Both the position numbers and the translations under genes were made by a program. A stretch of DNA of 15,786 nucleotides from positions 7,096-22,881 of the forward strand of contig DFXU01000081.1 of NCBI GenBank assembly GCA_002383285.1, given 5' to 3'. Below the pieces are notes generated by a model. The model was not told the origin of the DNA, did no database searches, and was given only the letters and a program-made list of their open reading frames with translations. The stretch is from Caryophanales bacterium UBA4100. GTDB lineage: Bacteria; Bacillota; Bacilli; Paenibacillales; UBA4045. Shown in pieces: positions 7,056-13,668 of the stretch; positions within the stretch are counted from its first letter, which is position 1; each line of letters begins with the position of its first letter.

Positions 7056-7946
7056 GTGTTAGATACTCTAAAGCTTGGAGGAGAGAACATTATAGACGAG
7101 GAAGGTAAGATTCCTAGAGTAGAAGATCAGGATCACGAAGTATTGGACGAGTTCACGGAAGAGGACTTTCTACTCAATGAAGAGGACGATGACGAGACGC
7201 AGCCATTAACAGAGAGAAAGTGGATTAAGAAAATCGTCGCAAGCTTGGTTGCTGTTGTTCTGCTGGGCAATCTACTGGCTTTCTTCCCACTTGTGTTCAA
7301 TCTACAAGCCATAGAATTCCTTAAGACAACGCGAGAGCTATCGAAGAGTGAGGCGATTCAACAATATAAGAAAGCAATCGTCGTAGTTAAAGCAGATAAT
7401 CGCAAGGGAACCGGCTTTAACATCAATGAGCAGGGCTTGATTATTACGAATGAGCATGTTGTTGGAGATGCGAAGGTTGCCCTGATCAACTTCGACGAGA
7501 GAGGGATCTATAAAGCTGAGGTGATTATCGCTGATGCGAGTATCGATATCGCCATATTAAGGATTATCCATAAAGAGAATGAGCCAATAGCATCAATAAT
7601 GGAAGCCTTTCCTACACTACCTATTGAAACTGTGCGGACGTGGGAAGTTGGTATGCCAATCTATGTTATTGGTAATCCGTTATTCTTCAATCGTATTGCC
7701 AATGAAGGTACGGTCATGGGATTGATAGAAATTGAGGATTGGGAAATGCCGGTCATGGCTATACAAGCTCCGATTTATAAAGGCAATAGCGGTAGTCCAA
7801 TAATCAATCTTGACGGGAATGTGATCGCCGTTGTTTTTGCAACCACCAAGGTTGTTCATGAAGGGAATAAGATTAAGGCTGGTCTAGCCATTCCAATTGA
7901 ATATCTCGTCAAGTATATTCAAGCAAATATGGATGAAGGTGTATAA
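7056..7946 (+). CDS. membrane-anchored trypsin-like serine protease without PDZ domain
   Basis: The 296-residue product has a very acidic N-terminal tail (about 1-50, predicted cytoplasmic), one membrane segment (about 59-82) and an HtrA/trypsin-2-like protease domain outside. The catalytic triad is visible: His134 in ITNEHVVGDAK, Asp164 in ADASIDIAIL and Ser245 in YKGNSGSPI. HtrA (DegP-type) proteins normally carry a PDZ domain after the protease; here the protein ends about 50 residues past the active serine, so PDZ is absent. It follows topB after 16 bases. The start is uncertain: the first usable codon is GTG 7056, which has no good ribosome binding site, whereas a strong site (GGAGGAGAG, 7077-7085) lies inside the frame and precedes only AAC-ATT-ATA. 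The protein could therefore be about 11 residues shorter if a rare ATT start is used. Confidence 0.85.
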   Translation: MLDTLKLGGENIIDEEGKIPRVEDQDHEVLDEFTEEDFLLNEEDDDETQPLTERKWIKKIVASLVAVVLLGNLLAFFPLVFNLQAIEFLKTTRELSKSEAIQQYKKAIVVVKADNRKGTGFNINEQGLIITNEHVVGDAKVALINFDERGIYKAEVIIADASIDIAILRIIHKENEPIASIMEAFPTLPIETVRTWEVGMPIYVIGNPLFFNRIANEGTVMGLIEIEDWEMPVMAIQAPIYKGNSGSPIINLDGNVIAVVFATTKVVHEGNKIKAGLAIPIEYLVKYIQANMDEGV

Positions 7947-7958
7947 TCTTGGATTTAA

Positions 7959-7987
7959 TTGACTAGGACTTCTGCCGTGTATATAAT
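7959..7987 (+). promoter_or_regulatory. sigma-A-type promoter driving the riboswitch and kinase
   Basis: TTGACT (7959-7964) and TATAAT (7982-7987) are separated by exactly 17 bp, near consensus for the housekeeping sigma factor. Transcription would start at about 7994, so the transcript contains the complete riboswitch that follows. The promoter lies just after the protease stop codon, so the kinase has its own transcription start. Confidence 0.8.
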
Positions 7988-8007
7988 TAATGTTATAGAG
8001 CGATAGT

Positions 8008-8123
8008 CCCTAATTTAAATATCTACTGTGCTAAAAGGCAAATCCATTGAAAAGTGGAGACGCAAAACCTCAGACCTTAGGAATATTAACTATTCGATGG
8101 TGGCTGGGTTACCGAAAGTAGGG
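8008..8123 (+). ncRNA. cyclic-di-GMP class I (GEMM-I) riboswitch aptamer
   Basis: The leader carries the GEMM-I landmarks in order. GGCAAAT (8037-8043) is followed by stem P2, CCATT-GAAA-AGTGG (8044-8057), with a GNRA tetraloop, and then GACGCAAAACC. Stem P3 is formed by CAGACC pairing with GGTGGCTG, containing the tetraloop-receptor strands, and the hallmark GGGTTACCG lies at 8106-8114. The outer stem P1 can form from CCCTA or CTACT (8008-8012, 8023-8027) with AGTAGGG (8117-8123). The order and spacing match the Vibrio Vc2-type aptamer. A terminator follows directly. The exact 5' boundary of P1 is uncertain. The regulated gene is the PAS histidine kinase. Confidence 0.88.
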
Positions 8124-8125
8124 TG

Positions 8126-8154
8126 AAGTTATCCCTTCGGAGGATAGCTTTTTT
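8126..8154 (+). terminator. intrinsic terminator, riboswitch expression platform
   Basis: AAGTTATCC (8126-8134) pairs with GGATAGCTT (8142-8150; one G-U pair) around the loop CTTCGGA, and a run of six T covers 8149-8154. It lies between the aptamer and the kinase start, so it can stop transcription before the gene. An alternative hairpin, CCGAA (8112-8116) plus GGG (8121-8123) with CCC (8133-8135) plus TTCGG (8136-8140), would take up part of P1 and the 5' arm of the terminator and so act as antiterminator. Confidence 0.85.
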
Positions 8155-8158
8155 CTCT

Positions 8159-8203
8159 ATGATGTGGTTACATTGGGGAAAGAGGAGACAACAACAACCA
8201 TGA
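8159..8203 (+). CDS. possible 14-codon leader ORF
   Basis: Just past the terminator, ATG ATG starts a short frame encoding MMWLHWGKRRQQQP. Its TGA stop overlaps the kinase ATG (ATGA, 8200-8203). A GGAGG lies at 8139-8143, inside the 3' arm of the terminator hairpin, but it is 15 bases away, which is too far for an efficient site. Whether it is translated is open; chance occurrence is quite possible. Confidence 0.2.
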   Translation: MMWLHWGKRRQQQP

Positions 8204-10110
8204 CAACATCTATGACATTTTCATTAATCCATAATTTATTTAAGACATCTTCTAATGGGGAAGAGACTTCAGTGCAAGCACCTATCTCGAAGCTATTGAT
8301 AAATTTACTTGAAAGCGCTACCGATGGAGTACTTATTACAGGGCTAGATGGAAGAGTAGTTGCTATTAACAGAGCATTTGAGGAGCTTCACGGCTGGAAA
8401 CGAGAGCATGTTGCGGGAAAATTACTACCATGGATTCCAACACATCTAATAGACGAGGTGAATCAATTATCAAACTCTGCTCTATCGGGACAATCTGTTG
8501 ATGGACATCCTAGCATTAGTCTGAGACAAGACGGCTCCTATATACCCATATCTCTGACGATCTTCCCCATTGCCAATAGTGAGAATACCCACACTGGACT
8601 AGTATATGTTGAAACCAGATTAATAACAATAGAAGAACAGCCACGAGATAAAGCATGCTCTGTTGAGTCCGTAAGAATGAAAAATATGTTGATGGAAACT
8701 GAAAATACATATAAAAATTTGGTGGAGAATGCACAGATTGGCGTATACTTATATCAGGAAGGTCGCGTTATTTATGTAAATCCCCACCTTGCACAAATAT
8801 TTGGATATACCGTTGAAGAATTTGTATTCCAAAATAACAGTAATCTAATCGCTAAAGAGGATTGGATTAAGCTTCAAAATGAAGCTACAAGTGCTTTAAA
8901 AAGTCATGATTCCAAGCACACCTTTGAACTCAGAGGGACCCGAAAGGATCAGAGAATCATCTATATTGAAGGAACAGTTACTTATATAATCTACAACGGA
9001 AAACCTGCCGTATTCGTTACATGCCAAGAAGTTACGTACAAAAAAGAAATGGAGCAGTTAATGCTGGAAAGTGCCCAAAGATATCGGAAGCTGGTTGAGC
9101 TTCTCCCTGAACCAATTATAGTTAATTCAAATGGAACCATTATTTATGGTAATATATCGGCAGTTCAACTAGTTGGAGCCAAATGTGAATCGGAAATCAT
9201 TGGGACTAGCATATTTGATTTTCTCCATCCAGATGATCACGAAAATTCTAGGAAGACTATCCAAAGGATCATGGAATCGGATGAACCGCCTGGACTCCAA
9301 AGGCGGAAATTGGTCAAAAAAAGCGGGGATATTGTCGAAGTAGAAATAAATAGTATTAGATTACATGATTTTCATGGGAAGTCTGTGGTCTTAAGTGTAC
9401 TTAGGGATCTAACAGAACAGATAATTGAAGAAGAAGCTTTGATACAATCTGAGAAATTGGCTGCGGTAGGTAAGCTTGCTGCAGGAGTAGCGCATGAAAT
9501 TAGGAATCCGTTAACTGCACTTCGTGGGTTTTGCCAGCTATTGCGAAAAAAATATTCAGAAGACTATTATTACTTCGGCATAATGATAGATGAGCTGGAT
9601 CGTATTAATATGATTGTTAATGACTTTATGACATTATCAAAACCGCAGATAAGCAAATTTGAAAAGGCGAATATTAACAAAATTCTTCAAAGCGTCATCT
9701 CTATTCTAGAAACACAAGCCCTATTGAACAACGTTTCTATCGTTGCAACTTATAATGAAGTACCGCCTATTTGTTGTGAAGAAGGTCAGTTGAAACAAGT
9801 ATTCGTGAACGTGATTAATAATGCCATTCATGCGATGCCGTCAGGTGGAGAGATTAAGGTAAGCACCACAGCAAAGCATGATAGACATATACAAGTAACT
9901 ATACAAGATGAGGGTATAGGCATACCTGAAGACATCATCCGAAAAGTTGGAGAGCCTTTCTTCACAACAAAGGAGAACGGTACTGGACTAGGTTTGATGA
10001 TTAGTCGTAGGATTATCGAGAATCATAATGGACTTTTTGTGATATCAAGCAAAGAGAATCTAGGTACAACGGTTGATATATCATTGCCTATTCCACTAAT
10101 TAATTATTGA
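8200..10110 (+). CDS. soluble three-PAS sensor histidine kinase, sporulation-kinase type
   Basis: The 636-residue product has no membrane segment. It contains three PAS domains (about residues 33-140, 170-280 and 293-408), a HisKA dimerisation domain with the phosphorylated His432 in AAGVAHEIRNPLTALRGF, and an HATPase domain (about 526-633). The HATPase motifs are the N box NVINNAIHAM, G1 DEGIGIP, the F box EPFFTT and G2 GTGLGL. The H-box sequence and the PAS-only sensor are like Bacillus KinA/KinE-type kinases that pass phosphate to Spo0F in the Spo0A phosphorelay. No response regulator gene is adjacent, which fits such an orphan kinase; the target is inference. The frame is open from GTG 8164, but ATG 8200 is chosen because AGAGGAG lies at 8181-8187 and the GTG sits right after the terminator with no suitably spaced site. 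Expression is probably controlled by the upstream c-di-GMP riboswitch. The gene looks clearly richer in A+T than topB. Confidence 0.88.
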   Translation: MTTSMTFSLIHNLFKTSSNGEETSVQAPISKLLINLLESATDGVLITGLDGRVVAINRAFEELHGWKREHVAGKLLPWIPTHLIDEVNQLSNSALSGQSVDGHPSISLRQDGSYIPISLTIFPIANSENTHTGLVYVETRLITIEEQPRDKACSVESVRMKNMLMETENTYKNLVENAQIGVYLYQEGRVIYVNPHLAQIFGYTVEEFVFQNNSNLIAKEDWIKLQNEATSALKSHDSKHTFELRGTRKDQRIIYIEGTVTYIIYNGKPAVFVTCQEVTYKKEMEQLMLESAQRYRKLVELLPEPIIVNSNGTIIYGNISAVQLVGAKCESEIIGTSIFDFLHPDDHENSRKTIQRIMESDEPPGLQRRKLVKKSGDIVEVEINSIRLHDFHGKSVVLSVLRDLTEQIIEEEALIQSEKLAAVGKLAAGVAHEIRNPLTALRGFCQLLRKKYSEDYYYFGIMIDELDRINMIVNDFMTLSKPQISKFEKANINKILQSVISILETQALLNNVSIVATYNEVPPICCEEGQLKQVFVNVINNAIHAMPSGGEIKVSTTAKHDRHIQVTIQDEGIGIPEDIIRKVGEPFFTTKENGTGLGLMISRRIIENHNGLFVISSKENLGTTVDISLPIPLINY

Positions 10111-10140
10111 TTAGGCTTCCTAGGCCTTATAATTTATTCT

Positions 10141-11850
10141 TTATTGTAACCTCAATACCAATAAGCCCCAAATATGAACCTCAGGAATCTCTACAACTAG
10201 AATCCTTCCCCGTTCACCATTCTCAATTGAATAAGGTAGGTGCTGCGGTCGACCCATCCTCTGATCAGGTGATGCATAATAGACGGAAGCAACCTCATGG
10301 TCGATGTGCATTATAACCTTCAGGGGACCGGTAATATAAGGCCTCATCTTCCCCTCATTCCACGTATCATTCGTTATACCCACTAAATTAATGAAGTTAA
10401 TCGTACGGAACTCACTGTTCTCCTTCATGGTAACCCATACCTTATTCGGTTCGCCATAGGTGCTATAGCTAAATCCCTCGAACATATACTCCTGATTATC
10501 ACCATCCGCATGGGTCATGCTTACATCTTGGTAAGTATCATTATAGAAGTGATTTGCATATCGAATCATAAAATCATTATAATTGCGAATTTCCCGCATG
10601 AAGCTGTTACTTATTCGTGAATGGTCGACATAATAACCTTGCGTGAGTACACCGTTATTCTCTCCATGTAACAGATGATAGCCTCCACCTGACACGATCA
10701 CCGCTGTTAGCAGCAGTGCAGATGTTTCCGCAAGCTGCGTTCTCTCTTCTGGCTCTTCACGAAATGGACTAAGATAAGCTGCTAGAATAACGGGCTTGCC
10801 CGATCCCCAATGCTTCGCCCATCGAATCAGCTCTCTTAGATGATGGTAACGTTCATAGGGCTTCCAAACCTCAATATAGATAGCATCTTGGTCAGTAGAA
10901 GCCGTAGCATCAACGGGCCAATTACCTACATTATTGAAAATTAGGCTTATATCATCCTTGGCGGCTGACAGTGCGATTCGAGCGTTGTTAATTAGCTTCG
11001 GGAATTGTTGCTCAAGATGAATAAGTTCACGGTTGCCATCTAATCGAGAGAAGCCTGTCTTCGGGAATCCATAGGTATCCATATGAATCCCATCGAAATC
11101 GAGCTCTACGATAGCTCGACGGTATTGATCGATGATATGCTGATGCCAGGGTGAACGCTCCTCGATGTTCATAATACGGAAAATTCCGATAAAGTCGACA
11201 ACGTTCCCTGCACTATTGTATAAGGCCCAATCTGGATGCTGCTCATAGAATTGCTTGCTTGCCGCATATACAGCTCCATAAGCCATGGCTTTCATGCCAA
11301 ATTGGTGACAAGCTGATATCTTCTCTCTTACAGCTTCTAGTCGTACAGTGCGACCCATGAGATCGGTAAATTCATCAGTTGGCGGAATTAGCTCATCATG
11401 TCTGTACATCCAGTCATAAAACTGAATGAAGTTCAGATGAAGCTTGTTTAATGCCTCCAGATCCTTACGATCATGAATATCCGCTTCATAGAAGTCACTA
11501 AGAAAGCCATAACGCACCGATTGGCGCCAATCCGATACCACATCTAACGCACCGGAGAATTCTTGAATACATCGTTCCTCGCTATACAATCTCACATCTA
11601 CACCCAGTCCATCGAACTTGGCTTCATGTGCGGGGAAACCTACCAATATCTCTTCCTTACCTTCTCCAGCTAATTCGAGGAAGGCCCCATTCACTGCAAT
11701 AACTTGATCACCAAGGACAAGCTCTGCTTCATATCGTAAGCGATCAATAGATAGGAGCGAAGCATTCTCAAGCTCGATCACAACGCTGATGGTTTCACCG
11801 GATATATATTGTGCCTTTGTTGGATATACATCTATAATTCGTGCTTGCAT
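10141..11850 (-). CDS. intracellular GH66 glycosidase (dextranase / cycloisomaltooligosaccharide glucanotransferase family)
   Basis: GH66 enzymes act on alpha-1,6-glucans (dextran, isomalto-oligosaccharides). The 569-residue product has an N-terminal beta-sandwich (about 1-105), a barrel (about 112-430) and a C-terminal beta-domain. Family blocks include SVRYGFLSDF (111-120), LNFIQFYDWMYRHD (139-152) and FDGIHMDTYG (252-261). The predicted nucleophile is Asp258 and the acid/base Glu327 (AIYIEVWKP); their spacing of 69 agrees with characterised GH66 enzymes. Unlike secreted dextranases it has no signal peptide and no carbohydrate-binding insert, and it is shorter. It should therefore cut short oligosaccharides brought in by the ABC transporter encoded just upstream. 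The ATG at 11850 lies 7 bases after the permease stop, and its ribosome binding site, AAAGGA, overlaps the end of that gene. It is the last gene of the operon. Hydrolase versus cyclising transferase cannot be decided from this. Confidence 0.82.
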   Translation of the reverse strand: MQARIIDVYPTKAQYISGETISVVIELENASLLSIDRLRYEAELVLGDQVIAVNGAFLELAGEGKEEILVGFPAHEAKFDGLGVDVRLYSEERCIQEFSGALDVVSDWRQSVRYGFLSDFYEADIHDRKDLEALNKLHLNFIQFYDWMYRHDELIPPTDEFTDLMGRTVRLEAVREKISACHQFGMKAMAYGAVYAASKQFYEQHPDWALYNSAGNVVDFIGIFRIMNIEERSPWHQHIIDQYRRAIVELDFDGIHMDTYGFPKTGFSRLDGNRELIHLEQQFPKLINNARIALSAAKDDISLIFNNVGNWPVDATASTDQDAIYIEVWKPYERYHHLRELIRWAKHWGSGKPVILAAYLSPFREEPEERTQLAETSALLLTAVIVSGGGYHLLHGENNGVLTQGYYVDHSRISNSFMREIRNYNDFMIRYANHFYNDTYQDVSMTHADGDNQEYMFEGFSYSTYGEPNKVWVTMKENSEFRTINFINLVGITNDTWNEGKMRPYITGPLKVIMHIDHEVASVYYASPDQRMGRPQHLPYSIENGERGRILVVEIPEVHIWGLLVLRLQ

Positions 11851-11857
11851 GTGAGCT

Positions 11858-12670
11858 TCATCCTTTCAGTGCTCCGGCTGTTATGCCTTTAATAAAAAAT
11901 CGTTGGAATACGAGAAATGCAATGACTGCTGGTCCTAAGCCGATCATAGCTGCAGCGGCCATCAGATTCCACTGAGCGCCATACTTCTGGAAGAACATCG
12001 AAACCGCAAGCGGTACCGTCTGCATCTCTTGGCTCTGCAGGAAAAATACGGCTTGACCGTAATTGTTCCAGATTCCTAGCCCTGTCAGGATGATAACCGC
12101 TGATGTGACAGGCTTCATGAAATGAAAGGTTACCCTCCAGAAAGCGGAGAAGTACGTACAGCCATCGATAATCGCGGATTCTTCAATTTCTTTGGGAAGC
12201 GTGCGAATAAAGTTGGTGTATAGGAATACAGCAAATGGTAGTGATGTTGATGCTGTTAACAGCACCATTGCCCAATGTGTATTGATTCCTTCGATTGTCT
12301 TCATTAAGGTGTAGAGCGGAACGGTTATAATGATTGCGGGAATCATCATACAGATCAGGAAAGTAAAGAATATGATCTTGTTCAAACGGTTGGAGAATCT
12401 AGCAATCGCGTACCCTGCTGAACTGGAGAGCAATACGATGATTACAACTGCTCCGGTAGTAATTATGAACGAATTGATAATTGCTCGACCGATTTTCGCA
12501 GAAACCCAAGCCTCAGAGAAATTGAGAAAACGAAAATCAGGAATCGGTGAGAAGCCCTCGAAGAACGTAAGGGTCGGTGATTTCAGAGATAGGAACAGCA
12601 AAACATAGAAAGGTATTAGAGAGATAAGGCTGATCAATGTTACAACTATATACCAGGAAGCTTTCTTCAT
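11858..12670 (-). CDS. carbohydrate ABC transporter permease, MalG type
   Basis: This is the second membrane subunit of a sugar importer (CUT1 family). The product has 270 residues and about six hydrophobic segments. The cytoplasmic EAA loop that contacts the ATPase is at about residues 163-188 (EESAIIDGCTYFSAFWRVTF). The C-terminus QRFFIKGITAGALKG is characteristic of MalG-like proteins. The frame is open up to GTG 12688, overlapping the stop of the previous permease, with in-frame ATGs at 12682 and 12670. I chose 12670 because it gives the usual MKK-plus-membrane-segment start and has a GAGGATGGTG sequence upstream; the longer forms remain possible. Translation is tightly coupled to the upstream permease. 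Confidence 0.87.
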   Translation of the reverse strand: MKKASWYIVVTLISLISLIPFYVLLFLSLKSPTLTFFEGFSPIPDFRFLNFSEAWVSAKIGRAIINSFIITTGAVVIIVLLSSSAGYAIARFSNRLNKIIFFTFLICMMIPAIIITVPLYTLMKTIEGINTHWAMVLLTASTSLPFAVFLYTNFIRTLPKEIEESAIIDGCTYFSAFWRVTFHFMKPVTSAVIILTGLGIWNNYGQAVFFLQSQEMQTVPLAVSMFFQKYGAQWNLMAAAAMIGLGPAVIAFLVFQRFFIKGITAGALKG

Positions 12671-12684
12671 ATCCAACACCATCC

Positions 12685-13566
12685 TCACATCTCAATCTCA
12701 TGCTTGCGAGTCAGCTTCAAGAAGAGCAAGACCGGAACAATAATCATCACAAACAGGATAAGGGCAACTGCCGTGGAATACCCGGTAAAGCTACCATAGA
12801 GCATTCGCATAATATAGATACTTAACGATTCTGTGCTATAACCCGGTCCGCCCTCTGTTAGAGCAATTATCACCTCGAAGACAGATAAGGAACCGATAAT
12901 ATTCGTCACCACATTAATCTGAATGGAAGGGTAGAGCAGTGGAAGTGTTATATACCTAAGGGTAGTAAAGTAGCCTGCACCATCAATTCGACTCGCTTCA
13001 TAGATTTCATGAGGAATGGATTGCAGGCCAGCCAAGTATATAATCATGGTCATGCCGACAAATTGCCATACATTGACTAGAATGATTACCTTTAGCGCTG
13101 TTGAGCTATCTCCTAACCAATTGCCATCCATCGCTTGTAAATTTAACTTCTCGAACACATGATATAGAAATCCTCGTTGAGGCTGGAGGATAAAGTACCA
13201 GATATACCCCATAATCAGAGGACTGATGACTGCGGGTAAATAAACAATAGCTCGCACGATAGCTTTACCACGATATGGACGGTCAAGTAATAAAGCATAT
13301 AACAAGCCGAAAATATTCAGTAGTGGGGCGCTGCCGAGTGCGAAGAATACCGTATTGTATAAATCTGTCTTCGCTCTGTCATCCTGGAAGAAATCAATAA
13401 AGTTCTGGAAACCGACGAAGTTTGGATCGGTCATACCGTTAGAATCCGTCAGACTGATACCAATTCCCTGCGTGAGCGGGTATATAAAGAATAGCGCGAA
13501 TAGCATAATTGCCGGTATAGCCATAACTCGATGCAGATTTGTGTTTAATTTCTGTAGTAAGCTCAT
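12685..13566 (-). CDS. carbohydrate ABC transporter permease, MalF/UgpA type
   Basis: This is the first membrane subunit of the same sugar importer. The product has 293 residues and about six membrane segments. The EAA loop is at about 188-211 (IYEASRIDGAGYFTTLRYIT), and the GGPGYST block towards the C-terminus is usual in this family. ATG 13566 is chosen, although the frame is open up to 13605, because GGGGAGAGAG lies just upstream (complement of 13571-13580). The longer frame would also run through a stable hairpin (13587-13625). It overlaps the next permease gene and follows the binding-protein gene. Confidence 0.9.
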   Translation of the reverse strand: MSLLQKLNTNLHRVMAIPAIMLFALFFIYPLTQGIGISLTDSNGMTDPNFVGFQNFIDFFQDDRAKTDLYNTVFFALGSAPLLNIFGLLYALLLDRPYRGKAIVRAIVYLPAVISPLIMGYIWYFILQPQRGFLYHVFEKLNLQAMDGNWLGDSSTALKVIILVNVWQFVGMTMIIYLAGLQSIPHEIYEASRIDGAGYFTTLRYITLPLLYPSIQINVVTNIIGSLSVFEVIIALTEGGPGYSTESLSIYIMRMLYGSFTGYSTAVALILFVMIIVPVLLFLKLTRKHEIEM

Positions 13567-13586
13567 AAGGCTCTCTCCCCAATAAG

Positions 13587-13625
13587 AGGGCTGCAGACTG
13601 ACCATTTGGATAAGTCTACAGCCCT
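13587..13625 (-). promoter_or_regulatory. stable intercistronic stem-loop between binding-protein and permease genes
   Basis: AGGGCTGCAGACT (13587-13599, plus strand) and AGTCTACAGCCCT (13613-13625) are inverted repeats forming a 13-bp stem with one mismatch in DNA (a G-U pair in the minus-strand RNA) and a 13-base loop. No T run follows on either strand, so it is unlikely to be a full terminator. Such hairpins after a binding-protein gene commonly protect its mRNA or reduce expression of the permeases, giving more binding protein than channel. Confidence 0.75.
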
Positions 13626-13668
13626 TTATGATGTATCCATTATCAAGATGAATATGAACTATAATTAT

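Noticed and set aside
8164..8199. GTG start for the kinase
   Set aside because: It sits just after the terminator T run with no suitably spaced ribosome binding site; ATG 8200 has AGAGGAG upstream, although its 12-base spacing is somewhat long.
10113..10127. Possible bidirectional terminator between the convergent kinase and GH66 genes
   Set aside because: AGGC/GCCT gives only a 4-5 bp stem with no clear T run; too weak to call.
10107..10316. Plus-strand ORF of 69 residues downstream of the kinase
   Set aside because: It is an antisense shadow of the 3' end of the GH66 gene with no ribosome binding site or recognisable protein sequence.
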